Positions 34,171-43,431 are shown, counted from the stretch's first letter. The stretch: 64,000 nt of DNA from Pseudohongiella sp. O18 (GCF_021729085.1 NZ_JAJSAR010000001.1:1240001-1304000); one strand, 5' to 3'. The notes: generated by a model from the sequence alone, not told the origin. Numbers and translations are program-made.

Positions 34171-35597
34171 AACAGCGTATTCAACAGCAGATCTGGATCG
34201 CGGTGCTGGCTGTCACTTTCAGCATCGGGGTTCATGCCCAGCAGGATGTCTGGGAGTCGTTCGACTACCCTGAGCTGAACAGTTTTGACATGCCGGAGCT
34301 GGAGATATTTGAAATCGACAATGGTGTGCGCTTCTACCTGGTTCAGGATGCCGAACTGCCACTGATCGATGTGACAGTTCTTATCCGCGCCGGTGGAGTC
34401 AACATTCCGGATGATAAAGTTGGCCTGAACAGCCTGGTTGGCACCGTCATGCGCAGCGGGGGAACCAACGAATATCCAGGTGACGCATTGAACGAATTGC
34501 TGGAAAATCGTGCAGCGATTATTGAAACGCAGTTCGGTTTTACGTCCGGCAGTGCCACCATGAATGTGCTAAGCGAGGACTTCGAACGACTGTTGCCCGT
34601 GTTCATGGACGTGTTGCGTCAGCCGGCATTTCCCGAGCCTCGTATTGAGCTGGCAAAAACCCAGCAGGCCAGTCTGATTGCCCGCCGCAATGACGAACAG
34701 GGCAGTGTTGCCAATCGTGAATTCCAGCGCATCATCTACGGCGAGGACAGTCGGTATTCCCGCCGAGTTGAGTATGCCACGCTTGACAATATCACTCGCG
34801 AAGACATGATCGACTTCCATGCACAGGCCGTTGTTGGCAGTAACCTGATGGTAGGTGTTACTGGTAACTTTGATATGGAGGAAATGAAGACGCTGCTGGA
34901 ACAGGCGTTTGGTGATTTACCGGCCGGCGAGCAGAACGAGCTGAAGTTCCCCGAGGTTGATTACGAGTTTGAACCCGGGATTTATTTTGTCGACAAACCC
35001 GATGTCAATCAAAGTTATATCCTGATGGGACACATCGGCGGCATGCGAGACAACCCCGACTATGCCGCGCTGCAGGTGATGAATCGCGTGCTCAGCGGCG
35101 GCTTTTCCAGCCGTCTCATGCAGGTGGTGCGCAGCGAGATGGGTCTGGCCTATTCTGTATTTGGCAGCTACGGCAGTGGCGTATATTTCCCAGGCACATT
35201 CTCCGCCGGAGTGATGACACAGAGTGAAACCACCAGTGAGGCAATCAACGCCATCATTGCGCAGATTGAACGAATTCAACAGGAACCTATCAGCGAAGAA
35301 GAACTGGACCAGACCAAGGAACAGTTCCTTAACACGCTGGTCTTTCAATATCCCAGCATCAGTTCTGTGCTGCGCGAAAGAATGAGCAATGACTACGCCG
35401 GCTTGCCGCCCGATACCTTTGAGCGACTGGTTGAAGAGGTACGGCAGGTGACAGTGGCCGATGTACAGTCGGTGGCGCAGCGTTATCTGCGCCCCGACAG
35501 CCTGCGCATTCTGGTTGTGGGCAATCAGGCCGAGCTGGGTGATCAATTGCAGCAATACGGCGACGTGCAGCCGATTGATATCACTATTCCTGAATGA
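34167..35597 (+). CDS. M16 family protein lacking the zinc motif (partner subunit)
   Basis: 476 residues with a signal peptide (ending VHAQQ). It aligns in layout with M16 peptidases, with VTVLIRAGGVNIPDDKVGLNSLVG where HXXEH should be; no HXXEH is present, so it is not a zinc enzyme. It keeps GGFSSRLMQVVRSEMGLAYSVFGSYG, the C-terminal Arg/Tyr motif that completes the active site of the partner chain. This division of labour is known for mitochondrial MPP and several bacterial pairs. Translationally coupled to the catalytic gene. Confidence 0.92.
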   Translation: MKQRIQQQIWIAVLAVTFSIGVHAQQDVWESFDYPELNSFDMPELEIFEIDNGVRFYLVQDAELPLIDVTVLIRAGGVNIPDDKVGLNSLVGTVMRSGGTNEYPGDALNELLENRAAIIETQFGFTSGSATMNVLSEDFERLLPVFMDVLRQPAFPEPRIELAKTQQASLIARRNDEQGSVANREFQRIIYGEDSRYSRRVEYATLDNITREDMIDFHAQAVVGSNLMVGVTGNFDMEEMKTLLEQAFGDLPAGEQNELKFPEVDYEFEPGIYFVDKPDVNQSYILMGHIGGMRDNPDYAALQVMNRVLSGGFSSRLMQVVRSEMGLAYSVFGSYGSGVYFPGTFSAGVMTQSETTSEAINAIIAQIERIQQEPISEEELDQTKEQFLNTLVFQYPSISSVLRERMSNDYAGLPPDTFERLVEEVRQVTVADVQSVAQRYLRPDSLRILVVGNQAELGDQLQQYGDVQPIDITIPE

Positions 35598-35610
35598 GCG
35601 CGGCCTGACC

Positions 35611-36357
35611 ATGATCCTGCGGCTCGGGAAATTACACATCACGATCAACTGGCTGGTTTTGCTGTGTTTTATATCCAGTCTGGGCATGTTTATCAGTCTG
35701 GCGTTCTGGCAACTCGATCGCGCCGAAGAAAAACGGGCGATGGCACAGGCACTGGAGCAGCGCGCTTTGGCGGATCCATTGCCTCTGGAGCAGGCCGAAC
35801 AGACTGCGCTGTTTGGCAATCAGAGCCGAGTTGTAGTGCAGGGTGAATATGAAACCAGCATTTCGTTTCTGGTGACTTTTCAGTTTTATCGTGGCCAGGC
35901 CGGGTTTGAGGTTGTTACGCCATTTCGACTGAGCGATGGATCGCTGGCACTGGTCAGTCGGGGCTGGCTGGCCCCCGCCGATGACGGTGGTGAGCCGCAG
36001 GTACCTGAGGTCAGTGGACTGCAGAGCGTGGTGGCCGAAGTCTATCTGCCAGATGAGGAAATTCCGCCTGCGACAGTGACAGACCAGAGCTGGCCAGTCA
36101 GTCTGTCACGCCTGAATGTAGCGCAGGCCGAGCGTCTGCTGGGTGAACCGGTCTACCCGTATCTATTGCGCCTGGAAGCAGATCAGCCAGGTGTGCTGGC
36201 CCGCCATTGGCAGGCTCCCAGCGTCTCAACCCGGACACATATTGGCTATGCTATTCAGTGGTTTGTCATTACCATAGTGGTATCGATACTGGCGCTGATG
36301 TATGCCAGCAATATTCTTGAACTGTGGCGTCAGCGACGTCACGGTCAACCCGGTTAA
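35611..36357 (+). CDS. SURF1 family cytochrome oxidase assembly protein
   Basis: 248 residues from the ATG at 35611. Two membrane helices, one at each end (about 11-32 and 212-232), enclose a periplasmic domain. Motifs include SLAFWQLDRAEEKRAM near the N-terminus, then GFEVVTPFRLSDGSLALVSRGWL and, before the last helix, THIGYAIQWFVIT. SURF1 helps insert haem into cytochrome c oxidase. No cox genes are in the window, which is unusual because SURF1 normally sits in the cox cluster. It lies 13 bases after the M16 pair and 13 before the ATP-grasp gene. Confidence 0.9.
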   Translation: MILRLGKLHITINWLVLLCFISSLGMFISLAFWQLDRAEEKRAMAQALEQRALADPLPLEQAEQTALFGNQSRVVVQGEYETSISFLVTFQFYRGQAGFEVVTPFRLSDGSLALVSRGWLAPADDGGEPQVPEVSGLQSVVAEVYLPDEEIPPATVTDQSWPVSLSRLNVAQAERLLGEPVYPYLLRLEADQPGVLARHWQAPSVSTRTHIGYAIQWFVITIVVSILALMYASNILELWRQRRHGQPG

Positions 36358-36370
36358 TGACGAGGTTAGC

Positions 36371-37837
36371 ATGTCACAGCTCTATCTGGTGGTTGATGAT
36401 ATCGAAGGCTGGGAACACCAGCTGCAGGGTCAGGCGGTCATCAGTTTTGAAACCTATCTGACGGAACATCCCGTCAAAGGCGAAAAGAAAACCCGCATCA
36501 TCAATCTTTGCAATACCGATCAGTACCTCAGTAAAGGCTACTACTGCTCGCTGCTTGCAGAAGCGCGTGGGCATAAGGTCATGCCTCCCATCAACACACT
36601 GACGGATCTCAGCAGCCAGCAGTTGACGCTGGTCATGGCCAGTGAAGTGCTGGAGGAAATCGACACCGATGAACTGGTGCAGACAGATGATGGCTTTCGC
36701 CTGCGTGTCTACTTTGGCAGAACTGAGTATCCACAGTTAAAAATCCTGGCGCGCCGCCTGTTCGAGCGCTTTCCCTGTCCGATTCTTGAGGCAGTGTTGA
36801 TGCACGCCGGTGACGGGTGGCAGGTTCGCTCGATTCGTGCTGTTGCCTACGCCGAACTCGAAACGGACGAGATGCCGGTGTTTGTAGATGCGCTGGAACG
36901 TTTCACCAAAAGTCTGTGGCGTAAACCTCGCAGCAGTAAATCGGCTCGCTGGGACATGGCGATACTGGTCAATCCGGAGGAGCAACTGCCGCCCAGCGAC
37001 AAAAGCGCCATCAAACGCATGACACGTGCTGCCGAAAAAATCGGCTTTGCAGTAGAGATCATCGGCCCGCAGGACTACGCCCGTCTGAATGAGTTCGACG
37101 CATTGTTTCTGCGCGAAACAACCGCCATTGATCACCATACCTATCGCTTTGCGCGCAAGGCAGAGATAGAAGGCCTGGTGGTCATAGATGATCCCACATC
37201 CATCCTGCGCTGCTGCAATAAAGTGTTTCTGCAGGATGCCTTTACCTATAGTGGTGTGCCAACGCCCAAGACGCGAATTGTGTCTTCGAGCAATGACGTC
37301 GCTCTGGACGAGCTGGAGGCCGCTTTTGAATACCCGATCGTGCTGAAGATCCCTAACAGCGCATTTTCCGTTGGTGTCATGAAAGCAGAGGATCGTGAAT
37401 CGCTGCGTCAAAAACTGTCAGAGCTACTGAAGAAATCGGCGCTGATTCTCGCCCAGGAATACCTCTACACAGAGTACGACTGGCGAATTGGTGTTTTGAA
37501 CAATCGGCCACTTTTTGCCTGTCGCTATTTCATGGCAAAAGGGCACTGGCAGATATACAAGCATGGCGAGGGACGTGTTGGCAGTGGTGGCTGGGAGACT
37601 CTGCCAACCTATGAGGTCCCCAAGGCGGTACTGGATGCCGCCATGAAATCTGCTCGCATCATTGGTGATGGTCTCTACGGCATCGACATCAAGCAGCAGG
37701 GGAATAAGGTCTATGTGATCGAGGTTAATGACAACCCCAGTCTTGAACACGGTGTTGAGGATGAGTTCATTGGCGATGAGCTTTATATGCAGATCATGGC
37801 GGAGTTTGCCCGCCGTCTGGAGAACCGCGGCCGCTAA
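36371..37837 (+). CDS. RLAN-domain RimK-like ATP-grasp ligase
   Basis: 488 residues from the ATG at 36371 (GAGGTTAGC upstream). The N-terminal half (about 1-190) starts with LYLVVDDIEGWEHQLQGQAV and has TRIINLCNTDQYLSKGYYCSLLAE, the pattern of the RimK-like ATP-grasp N-terminal (RLAN) domain. The C-terminal half is a RimK-type ATP-grasp with PIVLKIPNSAFSVGVMKA, LAQEYLYTEYDWRIGVLN and the metal site YVIEVNDNPSLEHG. It should form an amide bond between an amino acid and a carboxylate; the acceptor is unknown. Its 3' end overlaps the convergent GNAT-C39 gene by 4 bp, a pairing I recall from other proteobacteria. Confidence 0.9.
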   Translation: MSQLYLVVDDIEGWEHQLQGQAVISFETYLTEHPVKGEKKTRIINLCNTDQYLSKGYYCSLLAEARGHKVMPPINTLTDLSSQQLTLVMASEVLEEIDTDELVQTDDGFRLRVYFGRTEYPQLKILARRLFERFPCPILEAVLMHAGDGWQVRSIRAVAYAELETDEMPVFVDALERFTKSLWRKPRSSKSARWDMAILVNPEEQLPPSDKSAIKRMTRAAEKIGFAVEIIGPQDYARLNEFDALFLRETTAIDHHTYRFARKAEIEGLVVIDDPTSILRCCNKVFLQDAFTYSGVPTPKTRIVSSSNDVALDELEAAFEYPIVLKIPNSAFSVGVMKAEDRESLRQKLSELLKKSALILAQEYLYTEYDWRIGVLNNRPLFACRYFMAKGHWQIYKHGEGRVGSGGWETLPTYEVPKAVLDAAMKSARIIGDGLYGIDIKQQGNKVYVIEVNDNPSLEHGVEDEFIGDELYMQIMAEFARRLENRGR

Positions 37838-38982
37838 CGCGCCGCTGTTTTCTTTCTGGATATACTCTTTCTGGAAATAATAAGGGCCGCCCGCAATCTG
37901 TCCTTGCCAAACTGGGACATGCGGGCAAAGTCTGACCTGGCAATTGGCAGGTCTTCGCAGTCCAGGCCTGTCTGTTCCTCAAATGACGGGTCAGGGTCGT
38001 GTATGTAAAAGCAGGCATCGTCGAAAGCAGTAATTGTCACCCAGTGAGGCGCTTTCTTGCGATCCAGCCTGTAGCTGCTGATCAATGCCAGCACAACTGA
38101 TCCGTTTTTGATGGCGTGTTCTATATCATCCTGACTTACGTCACGTCGCTCTACATGAATTTCTTTCTTGGCGACGCGTTGCTCAAACTGCTCATGAACC
38201 AGCGCCATGATGGTTTTCTTTTCCGGGTCACGAACCCCCTCCAGAAATAGCGGGCCACTCTGATTAACAAAAACAGTTGGTTTGAACCCGCGTTTCGCAG
38301 CCGCCAGCGCCAGTCCAAGTGGATGACAGCCGCCATGCCCTGATGTCATGAAGATGGTGGTAGCCTCGCGCCATATATCGAGCTCTGTGGCCTGATTGGG
38401 TACGCGTTTTCTATCCAGTGCGGCCATCGCCATCATAAGGGCTGCCGGGCCGCAGGTGAATGCAGTGGACTGCTGATACCAGGGCACATCATTACCGCGG
38501 CGACGCTTGGGCGCATAACGAATGATCTTCTGCATGCGCAGGGCATCGCCATGATCCTCGTAATAATCGGTCAGGGTATCGAAGGCAACATAGCCAGAAG
38601 ACTGGTAGAGGTGTATGGCGGATGGGTTATCTGTGGCAACCTCCAGCCTCATGAAAAAGCGATCGCGATTCGCGGCAGCGGTTTCCAGTGCCTGCAGAAG
38701 CGCGCGGCCTACACCCTGCCCGCGGGCATCGGGTGAAATGGCTATCGAATACAGGCGGGCGAGATGGGTGGCGCCGTGGAACAGCACCAGCCCATAGCCG
38801 AGAATTTGTTGCTGGTTTTCAGCAACCATAAATTCGCGGTTGCTCGCCAGGATCCAGTGACGCAACCGACGGCGGCTCAATCTGTCAGTGTCAAAGCAGA
38901 CATTCTCGAGAGCGTGGAGTGCGTCAAGATCTTCCAGTCTGGCGTTGCGTATCGTTAAAGCAGCGCCCTTGGTCACCGACAT
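37834..38982 (-). CDS. GNAT acetyltransferase-peptidase C39-like fusion protein
   Basis: 382 residues, two domains. Residues about 8-155 are a GNAT N-acetyltransferase with the acetyl-CoA loop ARGQGVGRALLQAL (86-99), resembling RimI-type enzymes. Residues about 165-370 are a C39-like papain-fold peptidase with Cys177 (STAFTCGPAALMM), His313 (APHWVTITAF) and Asp329 (YIHDPDP) as the likely triad. A single chain that can acetylate and cleave peptides, beside an RLAN ligase, suggests processing of one peptide or protein substrate. No signal peptide: cytosolic. The basic tail ends SRKSISRKKTAAR. Confidence 0.88.
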   Translation of the reverse strand: MSVTKGAALTIRNARLEDLDALHALENVCFDTDRLSRRRLRHWILASNREFMVAENQQQILGYGLVLFHGATHLARLYSIAISPDARGQGVGRALLQALETAAANRDRFFMRLEVATDNPSAIHLYQSSGYVAFDTLTDYYEDHGDALRMQKIIRYAPKRRRGNDVPWYQQSTAFTCGPAALMMAMAALDRKRVPNQATELDIWREATTIFMTSGHGGCHPLGLALAAAKRGFKPTVFVNQSGPLFLEGVRDPEKKTIMALVHEQFEQRVAKKEIHVERRDVSQDDIEHAIKNGSVVLALISSYRLDRKKAPHWVTITAFDDACFYIHDPDPSFEEQTGLDCEDLPIARSDFARMSQFGKDRLRAALIISRKSISRKKTAAR

Positions 38983-39021
38983 TTTGTCACCGCCATCCCG
39001 TCTTCTGGATCATGGATATCT

Positions 39022-39672
39022 TCAGTTCTGAATGGCCACGATCTGTAATTCAACGCGGCGGTTCATGGCGCGACCTGATTCAGTGTCGTTGCTGGCAATT
39101 GGCTGATCCGGACCCACACCCTGAGTGATCAGTCGGCCCTGGTCGATGCCGTTTGCGGCGAGATAATTGGCCACGCTATTGGCGCGGCGATCCGACAGGT
39201 TGTAGTTGTAATCGCGCGAGCCGGTGGAGTCGGTATGGCCTGTTACGCGTAAACGTGTGTCTACATACTTGGCGAGAACCTGAGAAACGGAATCCAGCAC
39301 CGAGTGGAAATTTGGGCGAATTGAGTATTCATTGGTATTAAAGGTGATGTTACCAGGCATGATCAATTCCAGTTGATCGCCATTGCGTTGTACCTGCACC
39401 CCGCTACCCTGTAGCTCCTGGCGCAACTCTGCTTCCTGGGCGTCCATATAAGCGCCCACGCCAGCGCCAATTGCGCCACAACCGAGAGCAGCATTGCGGG
39501 CTCGCGTGCCGCTTTCAGCGGCGCCGATCAGTCCACACACAACACCGCCGATCGCACCATAGGTCGCGGCGCGGCTGGTCTGCTGTTCGCCTGTGTAGGG
39601 ATTGATCGTGGTGCATGCAGCAAGCGCTGCGGTCATGACTGCTGTACCAATAAGTTTGCCAGTGGTAGACAT
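39022..39672 (-). CDS. OmpA-family lipoprotein with glycine-zipper region
   Basis: 216 residues with AAGGAGT before the ATG. Lipobox ALAAC (Cys20). A Gly/Ala-rich segment (about 38-75, including GAIGGVVCGLIGAAESG) resembles the glycine zipper of YiaD-like proteins. The C-terminal OmpA domain (about 105-216) has ITFNTNEYSIRPNF, VTGHTDSTGSRDYNYNLSDRRA and NRRVELQI, which bind peptidoglycan. It is probably an outer-membrane lipoprotein tethering the envelope. Confidence 0.92.
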   Translation of the reverse strand: MSTTGKLIGTAVMTAALAACTTINPYTGEQQTSRAATYGAIGGVVCGLIGAAESGTRARNAALGCGAIGAGVGAYMDAQEAELRQELQGSGVQVQRNGDQLELIMPGNITFNTNEYSIRPNFHSVLDSVSQVLAKYVDTRLRVTGHTDSTGSRDYNYNLSDRRANSVANYLAANGIDQGRLITQGVGPDQPIASNDTESGRAMNRRVELQIVAIQN

Positions 39673-39725
39673 AATATACTCCTTTTGCGTCCTGGGTTAA
39701 TCAGTAAACGACTGTCCGGGTTGAA

Positions 39726-40289
39726 TTATTCCGCTTCAACCGGCGCATCTGACTTATGCTCGACAAAAATCAGCTCGTCGGTGGCAAAGCCGGCCTGTTC
39801 CGCAATCGACACAAGGCGAGCCTGTGTATCTGCAGCCAGATCTTTCTGCCTGGCCAGTATCCACAGGTAGTTGTAGTTGTTGCCAGTTATCAGCGCCCAT
39901 TCATAAGCATCCTGATCCAGTGCAACGATATTGTAGGATGCGTAGAAAGGGCCGAAGAAGCTGACTTCCAGCGCCCCCTGAGATGACTCTCCGGCGAATC
40001 GTGCCCGGCCTGTCGCCTGTTCCCACTCACCGTTCTCGGCATTATAGCCGCGGTTGATCACGGCGATGCTGCCGTTTGGGTTTTCTGAATACTCCGCTGT
40101 CACATGGCTGAGCCCGCGCTCGAAGCGATGGTCCAGTCTGGCGATCTCATACCACTGTCCCAGATAGCGCTGCAGCTGAAAGTCGTCGACGACGCTCAAC
40201 TCGCCTGGCGGCGCGCCCGTGCAGGCCACCAGCATGCCCATGGCAGCTGCAATCAAGGTGGTATGCAGAACCCGTTTGTACACGACCAT
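39726..40289 (-). CDS. blc: Bacterial lipocalin (Blc-like lipoprotein)
   Basis: 187 residues from the ATG at 40289, which gives a clean type II signal with lipobox MLVAC (Cys23). The lipocalin signature is LQRYLGQWYEIARLDHRFERGL, followed by GYNAENGEWEQATGRARF and the C-terminal NYLWILAR. Blc-type proteins carry fatty acids or lysophospholipids at the outer membrane. The gene starts 16 bases after the photolyase stop, so the two form an operon; lipocalin and photolyase genes also group in other marine bacteria as I recall. Confidence 0.92.
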   Translation of the reverse strand: MVVYKRVLHTTLIAAAMGMLVACTGAPPGELSVVDDFQLQRYLGQWYEIARLDHRFERGLSHVTAEYSENPNGSIAVINRGYNAENGEWEQATGRARFAGESSQGALEVSFFGPFYASYNIVALDQDAYEWALITGNNYNYLWILARQKDLAADTQARLVSIAEQAGFATDELIFVEHKSDAPVEAE

Positions 40290-40305
40290 AAGGCTGTCCA
40301 CGGTC

Positions 40306-41847
40306 TCACAGCGCATCAATGTGCTCCAGAACAAAGTCACCGCGTTTTTTCAGTGCCCGCTTTTTGTCATCGGACATTTTATCGAGATTACGATAAATCA
40401 TACTCATGCGCGGATTGTCTCTCAATAGCGTGTCATGTCGCATGATGAAATGCCAGTAAAGACTGTTGAAGGGACAGCTGTCATCATCCACCGCTGTTTT
40501 TACCGAGTAATGGCAGTGTTTGCAGTAGTCCGACATCCGGTTGATGTACGAACCGGACGCGGCATAGGGTTTGCTGGCCATCAGGCCGCCATCGGCGTGC
40601 ATGACCATGCCCAGCGTGTTGGGCAGCTCCACCCAGTCGTAGGCGTCTGCGTAAACCGCCAGATACCAGTCGCAGATCTGCGTTGGCTCAACGCCGGTCA
40701 GCAATGCAAAATTGCCGGTAACCATAAGGCGTTGAATGTGGTGTGCGTAGGCATTGTCGAAGGTGTTCTTCAGACTCTGTGCCATACAGTTCATGCGCGT
40801 GTCACCAGTCCAGTAACACGCTGGAAGATTGCGCTGATTCCTGAAGTGGTTGTGTTCGGCATAGTCTGGCATCAGCCACCAGTAAAGCCCGCGCACGTAT
40901 TCGCGCCAGCCGATGATCTGTCGTATGAATCCTTCGGCGGCGTTGATGGGCACATCACCTTTTTGCCAGGCACGTTCCGCTGCCTTGCACACTTCGACAG
41001 GGGACAGGAGGCCCATATTCAGACTGGTGGCCAGCAGGCTATGAAACAGGAAGGGCTGCCGGTGGCTCATGGCATCCTGGTACTGGCCAAAATCGGGCAG
41101 GCAGTGTTTGACGAAAAAGCGTAACGCAGACTGCGCCTGCTTGCGTGTTCTTGGCCACTGAAACTGATCAGCGTCCGCATCCAGATGACCTGGATGGTCA
41201 GAAAAGTTCTCAGCGACAAGCTTGATGACTTCACGATCAACACTGTCCACATCAAAGCCTTTGCGATCCGGTATGTCTACGTCATCACGCAGCGACTTGC
41301 GGTTTTCAGTATCGTAGTTCCACTCACCGCCAGCTGGCTGGTCGTCCTCCATCAGTAATCCGGTTTTGCGCCGCATCTGCCGATAGAAATATTCCATGCG
41401 TAACTGTTTTTTGCCTTGCGCCCACTCGGCAAATTCTTTTTTGTCGCAAATGAATCGGCAGTCACCCAGAACGGAGACCTCAATATCAAGCTCTGATGAC
41501 CAGTTGTCGATCTGCTGTTGCAGGCGATGCTCGCCGCACTCGGTTACAATCCAGCTGTCGACCCTGTGTTTGCCAGCAACTTCTTTGATGACATCCGCAA
41601 ACTTTTTCAGTCGGCTGTCAGGCTCATATTTGTAATACTGAACACGCCAGCCATCGGCTTCCAGCTCGCTGGCAAAATGTCGCATGCCACTGAACAGCAG
41701 GGCAATCTTTTGTTTGTGGTGTTTGACATAGGTGGCTTCTTCATAAAGCTCTGCCATGACAACGAGATCCTTCCCGCGGTCAAGCGCCTCCAGTGTAGGC
41801 AGGTCTCTGTCCAGTTGATCGCCCAGTATCAGTCCAGCTCGCACCAA
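40306..41847 (-). CDS. FeS-cluster photolyase (FeS-BCP, PhrB/CryB-like)
   Basis: 513 residues. LILGDQLDRDLP at the start and the FAD-binding C-terminal helices (FIRQIIGWREYVRGLYW, HIQRLMVTGNFALLTG) mark the deoxyribodipyrimidine photolyase-related family. Four cysteines (354, 442, 445, 458) have the same spacing (88, 3, 13) as the [4Fe-4S] ligands I recall for Agrobacterium PhrB, a (6-4) photolyase. The start is TTG at 41847 or GTG at 41844; AAAGGG fits the GTG better. It begins right at the stop of the MCP gene, so all three leftward genes (MCP, photolyase, lipocalin) may be cotranscribed. Confidence 0.93.
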   Translation of the reverse strand: MVRAGLILGDQLDRDLPTLEALDRGKDLVVMAELYEEATYVKHHKQKIALLFSGMRHFASELEADGWRVQYYKYEPDSRLKKFADVIKEVAGKHRVDSWIVTECGEHRLQQQIDNWSSELDIEVSVLGDCRFICDKKEFAEWAQGKKQLRMEYFYRQMRRKTGLLMEDDQPAGGEWNYDTENRKSLRDDVDIPDRKGFDVDSVDREVIKLVAENFSDHPGHLDADADQFQWPRTRKQAQSALRFFVKHCLPDFGQYQDAMSHRQPFLFHSLLATSLNMGLLSPVEVCKAAERAWQKGDVPINAAEGFIRQIIGWREYVRGLYWWLMPDYAEHNHFRNQRNLPACYWTGDTRMNCMAQSLKNTFDNAYAHHIQRLMVTGNFALLTGVEPTQICDWYLAVYADAYDWVELPNTLGMVMHADGGLMASKPYAASGSYINRMSDYCKHCHYSVKTAVDDDSCPFNSLYWHFIMRHDTLLRDNPRMSMIYRNLDKMSDDKKRALKKRGDFVLEHIDAL

Positions 41848-43431
41848 TCAGCCCTTTCGGCCTGAATCAAAGCGCGATAACTGATGCTGCAACGAATCGC
41901 TCAGCTGGTGCAGAGAGTCGCTGATGCCAGACAGTTCGCGCGCCTTTTTAAGATTCTGGGAGGCGATTTCATTGACTGACTGCAGATTGTTGACGACCTG
42001 ATCTCCCGACACTGACTGCTGTTGCGCTGAGGCAGCAATCATGTCGTTCTGACTGGCCATTTGCGAAATCTCATGTGTCAGCTGCTGGAGGGTGCTGGTA
42101 CCTTCATTTGCTGATACCAGACACTCACCCACAGCTTCCTGGCTGCGCGTCATGGCCTGGCGGGCTGAGTCAGAGGTCTGCTGAAGTCGTTTGACCAGTT
42201 GCTGAATCTCCTTGGTCGATTCAGAACTGCGTCGGGACAGCGACCGCACCTGATCGGCCACTACAGCAAAGCCGCGCCCGTGGTCTCCAGCGCGGGCTGC
42301 TTCGATGGCCGCATTCAGCGCCAGAAGGTTGGTCTGTTCGGCGATGTCCTTGATGATGTCTACCACTTTATCGATGTCGTTCGCCTGACTGGCAGTGTCG
42401 CCTACCGCTTTGCTGGTGATGTCGATATCGCTCTTCAGAGTGTTGATGCTGCTGCTGATACGCTGCACAGCGGAACCACTGTCGGCCGCGAGTTCATTGG
42501 CAGTATTGGCACCGTTAGCTGCATATTGAGCATACTGGGCTACCGTTGCAGTCGCAGTGCTCATCTCCTGCATGGCATCAATCATCTGTTGATTGACCGA
42601 TGTCTGCCGCTCGGCGCCCTGTTCGACATCGGCAGCATTGCGCGTCAATGCCTCGCCCATCTGCTGAAGAGTCCTGAGTCGATCCTGTACATCAATGACC
42701 AGCGTTCGCAGTTGCCCCAGGAAGCGGTCGAAAGATTGTCCAGCTTCCGTGTCGTGATTGACCTTCAGGGTCAAGTCCATGCGATCGTCGTCGCGCGTCA
42801 GCTGTTCGCACGCTGAGGCCAGTGCCTGCCCTTCCGCGGCATCCGCCGCTGCCAGTTTGGCCAGGTAGAACAATGCTGCGGCCTCGACCAGTACATAGCC
42901 GGCATGAACAAATATCATGCTCCAGTGAGCATGTTCGGTCACCCAGACAGGGAAGCCGTTGATTTGCATGTAAAAGAACAGGAAGTGGTGTGCTGCGATC
43001 ACAATTGTTGCGACGGCGATAGGCCGCCAGTCGCGATATGCAATCAGAAGCGCCAGTAACACGAAAATCGAGAAGTGCATCTCGATGGTTCCATGGCTCT
43101 GGTGAATGTGCAGTGCTGACATGACCATGAAGGCAGCAGCAATAAGGCTCGGTAAATGCCTCCCCAGCAGCTGCCCCTTCCAGGCGATGATGGTTGCAGT
43201 CAGAGTGCCACCACCCACCAACAGCGCTACCCCCCAGGTGCCATGCCACGGTGCCAGCGCCAGTGCGTACAACTGGCAGCCGATCAGTACACCAATCATG
43301 ATGCGGTTGGTCTTTTCGAGATACCAGTGACTGTTGTGACTGACTGCGGCGCCTGATGTATGTCTCGACGCGGGAGTTGAGGAACGGTCTGACGGCGCGG
43401 CGGAAATGGGCGACGATAGTGATATAGCCAT
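41848..43431 (-). CDS. Methyl-accepting chemotaxis protein with His-rich six-helix membrane sensor
   Basis: 527 residues. An N-terminal cytosolic tail is followed by about six membrane helices (about 42-195) in place of the usual two helices and periplasmic domain. The helices carry clustered histidines: [13 protein letters not shown] and [12 protein letters not shown]. The C-terminal signalling domain has the tip [25 protein letters not shown] in meaning ([14 protein letters not shown]). There is no periplasmic ligand domain, so the signal must be sensed in the membrane or cytosol. It ends at the photolyase start codon. Confidence 0.92.
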   Translation of the reverse strand: MAISLSSPISAAPSDRSSTPASRHTSGAAVSHNSHWYLEKTNRIMIGVLIGCQLYALALAPWHGTWGVALLVGGGTLTATIIAWKGQLLGRHLPSLIAAAFMVMSALHIHQSHGTIEMHFSIFVLLALLIAYRDWRPIAVATIVIAAHHFLFFYMQINGFPVWVTEHAHWSMIFVHAGYVLVEAAALFYLAKLAAADAAEGQALASACEQLTRDDDRMDLTLKVNHDTEAGQSFDRFLGQLRTLVIDVQDRLRTLQQMGEALTRNAADVEQGAERQTSVNQQMIDAMQEMSTATATVAQYAQYAANGANTANELAADSGSAVQRISSSINTLKSDIDITSKAVGDTASQANDIDKVVDIIKDIAEQTNLLALNAAIEAARAGDHGRGFAVVADQVRSLSRRSSESTKEIQQLVKRLQQTSDSARQAMTRSQEAVGECLVSANEGTSTLQQLTHEISQMASQNDMIAASAQQQSVSGDQVVNNLQSVNEIASQNLKKARELSGISDSLHQLSDSLQHQLSRFDSGRKG

